Below are positions 45,688-57,240 of a stretch of DNA of 64,000 nucleotides, one piece after another (the first letter of the stretch is position 1; every line of letters begins with the position of its first letter). The position numbers and the translations under genes were made by a program. Source of the stretch: Elgaria multicarinata webbii (lineage: Eukaryota; Chordata; Lepidosauria; Squamata; Anguidae); contig NC_086178.1 of assembly GCF_023053635.1 (NCBI RefSeq), positions 94,286,226 to 94,350,225 of the forward strand. The letters run 5' to 3'. The notes beneath the pieces were generated by a model. That model was not told where the DNA came from and searched no databases. It worked only from the letters and a program-made list of their open reading frames with translations.

Positions 45688-46280
45688 AAAATGCGGCAGC
45701 CAGATTGATAGCTGGTGCAGGGAGGTCTGAGCATATAACACCGATTCTGGCCCGCTTGCATTGGCTGCCTATACATTTCCGAGCCCAATTCAAGGTGCTG
45801 GTTTTAACCTATAAAGCCCTACATGGCTTGGGACTGCAATACCTGATGGAACATCTCTCCCGACATGAACCTAACCGTACACTGCACTCAACATCTAAGG
45901 TCCTCCTCCGAGTGCCTACTCTGAGGCAAGCTCGGAGGATGGCAACAAGGGAGAGGTTCGGTGGTGGCCCCCCGACTGTGGAATGATCTCCCCGATGAGG
46001 CTCGCCTGGCACCAACATTGTCATCTTTCAGGCACCAGGTCAAGACTTTCCTCTTCTCCCAGGCATTTAAAGGGATTGAACGCTAAGTTTGTTTTTTAAT
46101 AGAATTGTTGTTTTAAATGGATGCTGCTGTTTTTATACTGTTTTCATGTCTCTGATGGTTTTTAAATTTTGTATATTTTTAATGTTTACTGTTTTTAGTT
46201 TTTGTGAACCGCCCAGAGAGCTTCGGCTGTGGGGCGGTATATAAACGTAATAAAATAAAATAAAATAAATAAATAAATAA
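45688..46280 (+). mobile_element. L2-clade LINE 3' end
   Basis: Encodes AAARLIAGAGRSEHITPILA, then LHWLPIHFRAQFKVL and YKALHGLGLQYL, the C-terminal part of the L2 ORF, with a frameshift near 45960. It ends in the typical 3' UTR (GAACCGCCCAGAGAGCTTCG, GGGCGGTATA) and a TAAA-rich tail. Confidence 0.9.
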
Positions 46281-46871
46281 CTACATGCAGCATTTGAACA
46301 TTGGTTAGTGTATGTCCCTGTTCTTGCGCTTGTGCCTCTTATTTTTAGTACGTGTATATACATGTATAAACATGTATACATACATGTCCATGTGGAATCA
46401 ATACATTCATAGGGACAGTAGCATTTTCCCTTTTTCTGTGGAGGACAGATATGTTCAGTTTTACTTCCTCAAAAATGGGCAGCGAATATGCAAACTGCAG
46501 CGCCAGGCTCATAAAGTTTTTCCCCAGCAGGGGACCTGAAAAGTCCTCTTACTGGAGAGTCTTTCACAATTGCAATAGAAAGTAAATATCATTTACCTCT
46601 GGATAAAGAAATGGGAGAATCCAGACTATCCTTCTTCATAGAAATACCTTCAGCTGGCTGCTGTTTTCTTCCAAGTGGCATTTGCCAAGAATCAAGGAAA
46701 GTGGCCTCTTACTTGGCAAATCACTATGAAAATAAAGGAAAAGGCAAATTATTAATAGTTGTAATTCTTCAATTGCTTTCCTTCAACAAGCACCCGATTG
46801 TTTGTTTCAACTTGTCATAATATTACAAATATTTTGGATAATATTTTATAAGAGAACTCCTTGGTATGAAG

Positions 46872-47330
46872 ACTGAAGTCAGATCTACACCAAGCAGGAT
46901 ATAAAACTTTGAGAGCGCTTTGAAAATGGTATATGGAATGTCTCATGGAGCTCCATCAGGCGAGCGTTTTATTGCATGCTGGTTACTGGGCACTCATGGA
47001 TTTTCACGGGTCCCTGACGTAATCTGCCTCCTACCCCTTCTAGCTTTCTTCGTGCCACAACCCCCCCCCCCCCAGTAAGTCTGACTTATTTTTAAAGACA
47101 GACGTTGCCGCTATCTCCTGCTGTGTGCAGGAGAAGCAGCGGGATCAAAACGGCCCACTGAATGGGCCATATGTAAGTTGTTTACTTCCTCTTTCAAAAG
47201 AGGAAGTAATGAGGGACAAACGCATGGGTTGAAAAGCAACAGTAAGCAAAGAGTATTTCCCCCTGTGTGATGATGCTTATGGTCCCCAACGTTTGTCAGT
47301 GCACTTGTCACCATGTCAATTATATGTAGT
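46872..47330 (+). mobile_element. GGCCAGATCTACAC-family MITE interrupted by another MITE
   Basis: 46872-46947 carries CAGATCTACACCAAGCAGGA and continues to TCTCATG; the matching second part (ATGGTCCCCAACGTTTGTCA) resumes at 47279 and aligns to the 54221 copy. Between them lies the GAGCTCCATCAG MITE with ATG duplicated. The far end is decayed. Confidence 0.55.
46948..47278 (+). mobile_element. MITE, GAGCTCCATCAG family, copy 4
   Basis: 331 bp, from GAGCTCCATCAGGCGAGCG to GTGTGATGATGCTT, flanked by ATG on both sides (46945-46947, 47279-47281). Includes a C run near 47060 and the same internal hairpin. Confidence 0.8.
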
Positions 47331-48479
47331 ACAGATCACATTTGAATGCTTGTGGTAAGTGTGGATATTAACTACATAAAGGTAAATCTTAAACTCCAGT
47401 GATTGCATGGAGGGAGGAATAGAATTATTCCCATTGGTGACACCCCTATTATTGATGCTCCTGCTAGCTGTACAGCCTGACAACCACATTTTTGACTACA
47501 TGTAAGAGCTCCCACATGATCTTCAATAAAGGAACTTTAAGGAAAGAATCCAGTGAGTAACTGCTGAATTAGATGTTACCACGAAGTTTGATTTTATCTG
47601 TTGTGACATGAATAGGAACAATGGCTGTCCACTACTGGTGTTAATTAATTTAAGATTATTGTGTTATCACTAATTACTGCTCTTGTGAAAGGACACTGCA
47701 CTTATTTTGCATACATTTAAGTTTTAATATTTCAATTGTCAGAGACTAAACTTTTAGCTTTTTATTACCATTTGATCTCAATGTTTACCATTTCCCTCTT
47801 TAGCCAGCGATGCACCTGCCAAATAGACCCTAATCCACAAAAGGTTGTGCTAAGGTATGACAAGCCTTTCTGCTGTTTTTAATAGGATACATAGACTCAA
47901 GAAAATGGGTTATTAGCACAGTAGTTTGATCATTTGCTTACCTGAAGAGGGGACTTCATACAGCAGAGGGCACTTTAATCTCAAAGATCCAGCATCTTGA
48001 AAGGAAAACAAGAAATTCAGAACAGAAACAAAATGAAAATAGGAGAGAAATTATCACGATAAATTAGCATCACCTGTGTTGTGCTGTAGACTGAACCAGT
48101 AATTAAGATATTTCTTTCAAGAGCAGCCAGATAAACTTTCCCCATTTGTATATAGAGAGCCAGAGCAGAATTTGAAAGAACTGGCTGTCTCTTCCTGGAG
48201 TTATATAAGGGTGCCTTTTGGGATAGCTCCCTGCTCCCTCTTAATTTTTATAGGAATGCTGCTGTAGCCATTTTACCAGTTGGTAGGTAGTTCAATTGCC
48301 TGAGACCATTAACCAGATCTATTTAAATGTTCCTTTATGCCGATAATTAAGTTGGCACCTTTTTTTGGCTTTTAGCTTCATCCCATGTACCTGTTTCCCT
48401 CGAATCATCCCCTACAGCACTAAGCTGTCGGCGTTGTTGTTGTTGCTACTGGGTGGCAAGATCCTTTGCGTACCAGGAA

Positions 48480-48790
48480 GTGGGTTTAAGGGGGGAAATG
48501 TAAAAAAATCATTAAAAATCAACGGATGACCCGGTCCGATTCAAATTTGGTATGCTTAAAGCTCTCCTTAATATCTATTACTGTGCCAATTTTGATGACT
48601 TTATCTTTAAAGTTTACGCAGATTGTAAGCATTTGTTTATTTTTTCTTCAAATCCTGCTCCTGTGCCCCAGTGGCCGCTTGGATGATATGCTTGAAAACT
48701 AGTATCAAAATACGGCGAGTCTTTTGCTTTTATAGCACAAGTAAAGCAGGATGCATGGGAGTACTTCACAATAAAAACAGATTATAAGAT
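48480..48790. other. Unexplained segment
   Basis: A block with GATGACCCGGTCCGATTCAA and TTTGGTATGCTTAAAGCTCT, unlike the repeats around it and richer in CpG than its flanks. No ORF. I could not recognise it; it may be the end of an unfamiliar mobile element. Confidence 0.3.
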
Positions 48791-49064
48791 GGAAAACTTC
48801 GGAGTCCTTTGCATGCAATTCGCAGTGATTGCACAGTATAACGCTGGTGTGATAAAGCTCTTTGTTCCTGGATCTTTAACATCAGACTATCAAGAAGAAA
48901 TTCAGCAGGTGATGCATTCTCCAACATTATATCTTTTCCGAAGAGAAAGCTTCACCTGCTTAATTTCTGATGATATCTTTTTTGTGTGTTGTCTGATTGG
49001 CTGTAAGAGGCCAATTTGGGATAAGTTTCATTTGAAGGAAAGGTTTATAATAAATAATCAAGAC

Positions 49065-49150
49065 TCCCAGCATCTCCCACCAAGCATGTCTGGCTGCAGG
49101 ATCTTGGGAGATGTAGTCCAACACAGCTAGTGGGTACCAGTTTGGCAAAG
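49065..49150. repeat. Palindromic 'actacaactccca' repeat, right arm
   Basis: CTTGGGAGATGTAGTCCAAC and TACCAGTTTGGCAAAGCTGC: right arm with a diverged border. Confidence 0.5.
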
Positions 49151-50664
49151 CTGCACTAAAGTAATGTGACCCTAGAAACCTTTGCGTCTAGAGATATAAC
49201 TCTACAAATGATATATTGATGACCACTCCATTGAGCAACTGCATGGGGATGGTGAATGGAATATTTACTTTTTTGAAACAAAGAAATAAACTAAGAAAAC
49301 CACGCATAGAGTTTTGCATTTTGTGAACATACTGTGGTAACTACTTGACCGTACTATCAGAGTATTTAAATAAACTACATTTCTTGACCAAATTCTGAAC
49401 AGGGCAAGAAATGGCCGAAGAGTTAGCTATAATACAAGCCTTTTTTTATTATTATTATTATTCCCACCAGCTTGCTCTCCATTTTTATATTCCATCAGCC
49501 CTGGATTTGAAGACACAAATGTGTGTGCATAACTTTTCTTACAGGGTAACTGCTGTGATTAACGATTTGTACATGGGTAGCTTCTATCCTTCTCACTGAT
49601 GTCATAGGTTTGTACTCAATGCTTCATTCTAGGTTGTTCCACTGACATGTTCTTTAGATGATTGTACTGACTTTAACCTGCTTGAACCATTTTTTTTAAT
49701 AGAGAAAAACATTTTATAGATAGGCTATAACCATTCTTGATTAGTCCCTCTAGCATTTTGCTTGGTTCTCCTCTGTTGTGTCCAGGGCTGGCCATAGGTA
49801 TAGGTGAGCTAGGCAGTTGCCTGGGAGTGCTGAGCTGGGAGGTAGATGTGGGGGGCAACATCACACATGCATCAAGCCCCATAAACCTTTTGAATAGCCC
49901 TGCAAGGGTAGCTCTGCAAAGGTGACCCTTGTGGGGGCGCACCAATGGCACTTTTTGCCTGAGGCACTACTTATCGCCAGCCCAGCCCTGTGTGTATTGT
50001 ACAGTGCTAGTTTTATTTTTAATTTGCCGTCCTTCACTTCCGCTATGCATGAGCTTACCTAATAGAGTCCGAAAACAGTATTTTAGACCTTGGACTTAAT
50101 CGTCTTATGAATTGGGGTGAGAGAATTTAGACAGCCAGGTAAAGTACACAATTAATATTTCAGTTGTAAATCAAGGAATAGTGGTGTGTTTAGAATAGAA
50201 ATGTTAATTGCATGTTTCTCAACTGATTCTTCCAAAAACAAACTTTACAGCAAAACACCTTTAACAAAAACACCTTGCTTGCCAACCTTGCTCTTTTTTT
50301 TGAAAAAAAGGAATACTCTGAGCATGTGCAGTTTTGCATTTTAAGCTGACTTAAATAATAAAACCAGAGAGGAATAAAATCGAATTTACTTCTGCTGCCT
50401 TGCTACTAAACAACTTACTTGGGAATAAGCATCATTTTGTCATAAAAAAGGGATAATATATATTGAAAGAAAAATAATAATAAAACAAGGATCTGTAACC
50501 ACTCCCTGATAATAAAATGTTTTTAAAAATGAGGAAAAAGGATGCTGCCAAAATGGGTCCAGTTGCTGAAGTTGCTGCCCCCTGTGTGGTCATTTGGGGT
50601 CCCCTAAACCTTGGCCTTGAAGTCCAGCCCTAGATGTACTATTGTCTGAAAAAGTCTATCTAGG

Positions 50665-50800
50665 GCAGGGTCTACACTACTGCTTTAAAAACAGTTCATA
50701 ACAGTAGTGACAACTGTTCAGTCCCAAGACACACTCCATATACAGTTCTCAAACCATTTTCAAAGTGTCATATCCTGCTTGGTGGGTGTAGATGTTTGTC
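50665..50800 (-). mobile_element. GGCCAGATCTACAC-family MITE, reverse copy
   Basis: Left GGGCAGGGTCTACACTACTG, right TGCTTGGTGGGTGTAGATG; interior CAAGACACACTCCATATACA is shared in reverse with the 54221 copy. Confidence 0.65.
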
Positions 50801-51106
50801 CCATCCTTTGAATTTCCCCCATCCTTTGAATGGGGAGCTTCATTATAGGTCTACTGGCTAATCAAAGACTTTTCAAATTGAAGGTCTGATGTGTAGAAGT
50901 TCACAACATTACACTTCGCAACTGAATTCAGGCAGAGCTGAAGGCGAAGAACTATAGTAATAAGGTGACGTGCAACTGCCGTACAGATCCACATTGTTAA
51001 ATGCTTTTAAAAATCTGAATGTTTTGCTCAGTTCAGGAATCTGTACCCTAAGGAGGTAGTTGGGAAAGAAAGGCTTTCTGAATGGATCAATGAGATGCCA
51101 AGAAGG

Positions 51107-51245
51107 AGCCTGCTTTTATACCCTTAACAGATGTGTAGAAGAGGGATTTCAGCAGGTGCAGCTTTTCTTCTCCCTAGAAGACAAACTGCACCTGCCAAAC
51201 TTGCTTCTTCTTCTATTGCTGTGAATGAAAATGCCAGTAAAATTT
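51107..51245. repeat. Degenerate relative of the hAT-like MITE
   Basis: GTGTAGAAGAGGGATTTCAG followed by CAGGTGCAG resembles the 'gaaaagggaatttcagcagg' arm of the 44108 and 56761 copies. Other possible pieces near 52080 and 52300. No intact termini. Confidence 0.4.
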
Positions 51246-53694
51246 GCTTTAACAATTAAGTCTATAGTAGGCACATATAGATCTCCCGCAGTTTGAACCT
51301 AGATAAGTTCACTCCGAGGCAAATCCCATTAAGTTCAATAAGGATGACTTCCTAATAAATGCGTTTAGGATGACAGCCTTTGTTCCTATAGTTTTGTACA
51401 AACTGATAGGCTCCCCCTCAGTTCCTTGCACTTATCTCCTAGCTGAGAACTTTCCTATAGGTCTAGATCTACTCTCTTTATTCTGCCATTTATTTCTTGA
51501 AAAGTGTCCCTGAACTCTTTTCTCCATAAAAGCTGTTACTTGAGAGAATATAACATTTTACTAGAATACCTTCTTGTTGGCAATAGCTGTCTCTGAGCTT
51601 GTTCCCAAGGTAAGCAGTTGCAGGTAACATACCCCTTATTATGTGTGTCCACAAGATGATCTTCTGCATCTTTTTTCCAGGGGAAAAAGCAGGACTCGGT
51701 TTTCCATTTCCACATCCAAAAGACACAGATACTGCAAGATGGTGGAAGATCCACTTTACAGCTTCTGTGAACACTCAGGGACTAGTAATAGACAAGCCTG
51801 GAAACAGGCATATCTGACTTCCCAGAGGGGAGGCACCATAATGAAGACAGAGCAGCGCTATGTCCCTCTCTGCCTAATACCCTGAATAGATGGGGCCAAT
51901 GCTCCTTGGCTAGTCTAAGTAAATGTGTGCATTTAAAGGATTGCAAGTGGGGCAGGGGAACAGCCTGGTCTGCTTATGTGCCTTTAACAGTAGCTTGATA
52001 GGTAGGAATTAGCAGATGAAACTTTTCACAGCATGGAGACAAGCAGCATCACCTGTTAATGCCTGAATCTCATGTTGCTGTTAAAGATACAGGGGCTGAA
52101 GTTGATAGAAAGAAGTGGGCAACCCTACCTGAAAAGAAAGGAGAAAATAAACAACACCCATCTGCCATAACTTGTAAATGCAGAAACCTGTTGTTTTTCC
52201 TGGCTGGGCTCCTGGGCTCTTAAGAGATGCTCCTAACATCTGCTTGTCAGGCAGAAATTCAGTAAGTAAAACTTTCCTTCTCATCTCCATGCTAGGAAAG
52301 CAGCACCTGTTAAATTTCTGCTTGTGTCAACTATAAAGGCACAGGAGTCCTGTCCTGAAATAGCTAGCTGTCTGATCTGCTTAGACAGGGAAATAATGAT
52401 TGCAAAAGCTAATTGTGCATTCACATACAAAACAGCTGGGGAGAAATTCCATCTTGAAACAGGGAATACATTTGGCTGGAGGGCCTAGATGAAGATATGA
52501 AAACAGGGAAAACAATCCTGGATGGAAAGCAGACAAGTCCCTGAAAGAAGTAGGTTGCAGCTTTTCTGGGGCTGTTAGCCTTTTCCAGGGCAGAGAAGTA
52601 ATCCACTTTTGCATGCCCCTGGGCTGTAAGTCTGCTCCATAACTCTGCACTGCTTTGACCTGCAACAGCAGCATCTGTAATAATCTAAACCGCTGCACAA
52701 TTCTAACCTGCGTTTTTGTTTCAAACACATTCTAGTTCTATGTCCTCAAGTTAGCCCTAGCCCCACAAACTCAGCATTACCTTGGCCTAGCTCCATGGTC
52801 TAAGAACGGCTGTAATACATCTCTGTATCTCAGACTCCCTCATTTTCCCACATTAGCCAGTAACTGCTCAAAGTGGCAGTTACAACAGGATGAGAGGCGG
52901 AATCAGAATGCTCCCAGAAGCCAATGAAAACCTGGCTTGTGATCACATCACATTCCCTCCTTGCTCCAAGTTTATGTGCGATGTGCATTGTCCAAATGTG
53001 TGAGGAGTATTTGGGACTTTCAGTGTCAACACATACACATACATACATAGAAGCCTCATTCTCCTAGACTGAATTTCAAATATCCCATTACTTGTTACTT
53101 TTTAGAGTTAGAGTGGAGAAACGGAAAATACTTGGTCTTCCTATAGCAGGACAATAATCATAGGCCTGGTAACATCCAGTTTAGACTATAACATGTGCTC
53201 TGTGTGACTGCCTTTGAAGAGGGTTTGGAAATAACTGGTCCAGAATACACCTCCTGGTGTATTAACAAGGATGTGTTCGGAACATATAACATTACTGGCT
53301 GCTAGGTGGTTTTTAGCCATATGTACTACTTTACAGATGACAGTTCTCTACTTGAGGGTCTGTCAGAGGACAGTCTCTATTTGGAGGTGAAGGACTGTTC
53401 AGGCCAAGTCTGGTTTAAAGATAAAGAATTATAGGAAGGGAGATCAGTGGTCTTGAAGTTGCCCATTAACTTAGCAGCCAGGTAGCAGATTGAGCAGGCA
53501 TACAAGACACAGCCTTCTCCACTATGGTAAGATGCATTGCACTCCTATTTAAATTATAGTAATTATTACTAAGTTTGCATCTGCACATATACATTAGAAT
53601 AGTCAAAGCCATGTGATCTTTTGTCCTCTTTTGGTGACCTAGTTCCTTCAATTCTCTTTTGGCAAAGAGTGGGAGGTCACCCTATTTCTACATC

Positions 53695-54065
53695 TAATTC
53701 AAGTTGTTGGTTTTGATCTTTAAAGCTCTCATTGGCCTGGGAGCAGGATATCTCAGGGTCTACCCTTTCCATTATGAACCTACCCGTCCAGCCAGGTCCT
53801 CTTTGGAGTCTGTGCTTCATATGACCCTCCCTGACGTGTGGTGGGCACCTGCAGAACCAGGCCCCTTGCTGTGGGGCTGGTTGTTTCCAATTAAGATGTT
53901 ACTTCCAGGAACATTTGGAAGAACCAATCATTCACTATTGGCCTTGATAATTCCATTTTTATTGCTGCTTTTGCTTAAATTTGTACTGATGTTTAATTAT
54001 GTCCTATCCATTGTTTGATATTGCTGTGAAACTGCCTCATGGAAGGAAAGGCAGAATATATAAAT
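53695..54065 (+). mobile_element. L2-clade LINE 3' end, diverged
   Basis: Encodes VLIFKALIGLGAGYLRVY near 53707 and ends with AAAGGCAGAATATATAAATG. Frameshifted. Confidence 0.7.
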
Positions 54066-54220
54066 GGTTTATGTAAGCAATACTAAGCAGAACAGAAGGT
54101 TTAATATTAACAAGAGTTGCCAATGTGGCTTCTCTTGAAATAGAGCTGGACTAATGAGAGAAGCTGCAACTGGTGGAATTTTCTCTTTGCGGTCCTCTTA
54201 AAGGTACAACAGCTCTCTTA

Positions 54221-54340
54221 GGCCAGATCTACACCAAGCAGGAGATGACACTTTGACAACAGTATGTGGAGTGTGTCCTGGGCTCCAACAGTTGCCACTA
54301 CTGTTATAAACTGTTTTAAAGCAGTAGTGTAGATCCTGCC
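54221..54340 (+). mobile_element. GGCCAGATCTACAC-family MITE, full copy (120 bp)
   Basis: GGCCAGATCTACACCAAGCA to AGCAGTAGTGTAGATCCTGC with GGAGTGTGTCCTGGGCTCCA in the middle. Inverted ends of about 14 bases. No clear target duplication. Confidence 0.7.
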
Positions 54341-54343
54341 TAT

Positions 54344-54686
54344 GAGCTCCCTCAGATGAGCATTTTATTGCACACTTGTTACTGGGAACTCACGGATTTG
54401 TGCAGGTCCCTCTCATGACATCGTCTGCCTCCCATGTGCCTCCCAGCCGTTCTAGCCTTCTTTGCATGACAAAAAACACCCCAGTAAGTCTGATTTAAAA
54501 TAAAGACGAAAGTTACCACTATCTCCTGCTGTGTGCATGAGAAGCAGCGGGATCAAAACGGCCCACTGAATGGGCCATGTGCAAGTTGTTTACTTCCTCT
54601 TTCAAAAGAGGAAGTAATGAAGGACAAATGCGTGGGCGGAGAAGTGACGGTAAGCAAATGCGAATTTCCCCTGTGTGATGATGCTC
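54344..54686 (+). mobile_element. MITE, GAGCTCCATCAG family, copy 5
   Basis: 343 bp, from GAGCTCCCTCAGATGAGCA to GTGTGATGATGCTC, flanked by TAT on both sides (54341-54343, 54687-54689). Inserted directly beside the 54221 element. Confidence 0.8.
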
Positions 54687-54706
54687 TATGTGTCTGGATC
54701 TAACAT

Positions 54707-54741
54707 CATGATGATGATGATGATGATAATAATAATAATAT
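54707..54741. repeat. (ATG)n(ATA)n microsatellite
   Basis: ATG units followed by ATA units directly after the MITE, and leading into the L2 tail. Confidence 0.85.
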
Positions 54742-56560
54742 ATTTATTTCTTACCCGGCTCTCCCTCTGGATTGAGGCAGGGAACAACCTAGAATACAAA
54801 AATATTATAAATTACATAAAACTGATTAAAACATATAAAACGAATACATTATTAAAATAACAGCCAGACTTCTTAAAATTTGACTAGGTAGGCCTGCCGG
54901 AAGAGGTCAGTCTTTATAGCTTTTTTATATTCAAAAAAACTGTTGAGCTGGTGAAACTTCTACAGTCTGGGAGTGGCAGAAGAGAAGTTCCTCTGGGTAA
55001 CAGTTGTCAGCCTAATTTTAGCTGGCTGAAGGAAAGTCTTCCCAGAGGACCTGAGTGTGTGGGGGGCAGATTGTACAGGAGAAGGCGATCCCGCAGGTAA
55101 CCTGGACCCAAACCATATAGGGCTTTAAAGGTAATAACCAACACTTTATACGGAAACTAATTGGCAGCCAGTGCAGTGATTTTAAAGTTGGTGTAATATG
55201 GTCACCCCTAGGTGTACCGGTGACCAACCTAGCCGCCATATTTTGAACTAGTTGAAGTTTCTGAACTAGGCACAAAGGTAGTCCTATGTACAGCGCATTG
55301 CAGAAGTCGAGCCTCGAAGTTACCAGCATGTGCACTACCGTCTTTAGGTCTTCTGATTCTAGGAAAGAGAGCAGCTGGTGTATCAGCCGAAACGGATAGT
55401 AGGCACTCCTGGCTGTCGCATCTATCTGAGCTGTCATTTGGAGCGATGGATCCAGGAGCAACCCCAAGCTGCGAACACAGTCTTTCAAGGGGAGTGTAAC
55501 CCCATTCAGAACTGGTTGACACACCTCCAAACCCAGGTTGGGGCCTTTGACAGTAAGCACCTTTGTCTTGTCTGGATTCAGCTTCAGTTTCCCATTACCG
55601 TCTCCAAGCATTCATCCAGAGAAGACATACTATCCTTAGCTGACACTGTTAATGAAGGCATAGAGAAACATATTTGGGTGTCGTCAGCATACTGATAGCA
55701 CCCCGCCCCTTGCCTCTGGATGATCTCTCCCAGCGGTTTCATGTAGATGTTAAACAGCGTTGGGGATAGGATGGTGCCTTGTGGTATACCATACAACACC
55801 TCCTTCTTTGAGGATCAGCTATCCCCAAGCATCACCACCCCAAGCATCACTGCGAGAGATAGGACTGGAACCACTGAAGCACAGTGCCCCCGATTCCCAA
55901 ACCTCCCAGGCATTCCAGAAGGATACCATGGACTTAGAAGTCCAAAATCACCAGCAGGGACACACTCCCCCTGTCAATACTCAAGCATAGATCATCCACT
56001 AAGGCAACCATAGCTGTCTCAACTCCATATCCTGCCCTGAAGCTGGTTTGAAATAGGTCTAGAAAATCTGTATCATCCAAAACTTTCTCCGCAGTGGCAT
56101 CCCGGTTGTGGAATGAGCTCCCCAGAGAGGTCCGCCAGGCGCCTACTCTGTACTCCTTTCGTCGCCAGCTGAAGACCTTTTTATTCACTCAGTATTTTAA
56201 CACTTAATTTTAACTTAAATTTAAATTATACTGTTTTAACTCTGTATTTTAACCTTATATCAATTTTGCTGCGTGGTTTTATCCTGGTTGTGCTTTTTTA
56301 TTTTGTATTTGTATTTTTAACTTGTTGGTTGTTTTATGATGGTTTTAATTTTTGTGAACCGCCCAGAGAGCTTCGGCTATTGGGCGGTATAAAAATGTAA
56401 TAAATAAATAAATAAAATAAATAAATAAATAAAAAACTGCTTGGAGTTGGAAGGCAACTGCCCTCTCAATCACCTTGCTCAAAAACAGAAGGTTTGACAC
56501 TGGTCTGTAGTTATTAAGGTCACACTTTTCTCCTTCACTCTTGGGGATATGAGGGACAAC
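54742..56560 (-). mobile_element. L2-clade LINE, 3' two-thirds, interrupted
   Basis: Minus strand. From about 56560 down it reads the reverse-transcriptase region; 55584-55799 has GIPQGTILSPTLFNIYM (motif B) and CYQYADDTQICFSM (motif C), and 55018-55611 the C-terminal half (LKLNPDKTKVLTVKGPN, LDFCNALYIGLP, SLHWLPISFR). It ends in the tail at 54742-54800. Frameshifts and deletions are present, so it is dead. Differs from the 35325 copy in subfamily (Ile/Ser changes around the YADD box). A second L2 fragment is inserted at 56085. Confidence 0.88.
56085..56432 (+). mobile_element. L2-clade LINE 3' end nested in another L2
   Basis: Plus strand, 5'-truncated copy: GGCATCCCGGTTGTGGAATG near 56097, GTGAACCGCCCAGAGAGCTT and a TAAA-rich tail. 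Flanked by AAAACT on both sides (56079-56084, 56433-56438), a plausible target-site duplication. Opposite in orientation to its host. Confidence 0.8.
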
Positions 56561-56636
56561 CTTCAGTTTTCTGACAGCTGGATGACAGAAATTTAGCAGG
56601 TAAAGTTTTTCCTGATCTAGAAAAACTTATGTAATC

Positions 56637-57240
56637 CAGTGCCACAAGATGTGGTGATGGATACTAGCATAGGGGGTGATGGGGGTGGTTTAAATGAGGG
56701 TTAGATAAATTCATGGAAGATAAGGATATTGTGGCTACTAGTCATGATGGCTATGTACTGTAGGGTGACCATATGAAAAGGAGGACAGGGCTCCTGTATC
56801 TTTAACAGTTGTATTGAAAAGGGAATTTCAGCAGGCGTCATTTGTGTATATGGAGAACTTAGTGAAATTTCTTCTTCATCAAAGCTGCAGGTGCCTTGCC
56901 CTCTTTTAAATCTGGTCACTCTAGTATAGCTCCTGCATCTTTAACTGTTGTGATGAAGAGGGAATTTCACCAGGTTCCCCATATATACAAATGACACCTG
57001 TTGAAATTCCCTTTTCTATGCAACTGTTAAAGCTACAAGAGCCCTGTCCTCCTTTTCATATGGTCACCCTAATGTACTGCCTTCAGTATCAGAGGCAGAA
57101 TAAATTTGAGACAGGGATATTGGCTTCATGCTTTATTTGTGGATTTCCATAGGCACCTGGTTGGCCACTGTAGGAAAAAAGCTACTTGACTAGATAGGGC
57201 AGCATTTGGTCAGATCCAGCAGGCCTCTTCTTATGTTCTT
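56637..57240 (+). mobile_element. CR1 LINE 3' UTR, interrupted by a MITE
   Basis: GCCACAAGATGTGGTGATGG ... GTGGCTACTAGTCATGATGG, then the hAT-like MITE, then GTATCAGAGGCAG ... AGGCCTCTTCTTATGTTCTT. The same CR1 tail as at 16672. Confidence 0.85.
56761..57071. mobile_element. hAT-like palindromic MITE, copy 2, with 8-bp TSD
   Basis: 311 bp, TAGGGTGACCATATGAAAAG to CTTTTCATATGGTCACCCTA, exact inverted ends of 20 bases. Flanked by ATGTACTG (56753-56760, 57072-57079), inside the CR1 tail, whose sequence is continuous once one TSD copy and the element are removed. Slightly shorter than copy 1 in the centre. Confidence 0.93.

Noticed and set aside
45684-45986. 100-codon plus-strand frame as a gene
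   Set aside because: Matches the C-terminal part of the L2 LINE ORF, repeated several times in the window.
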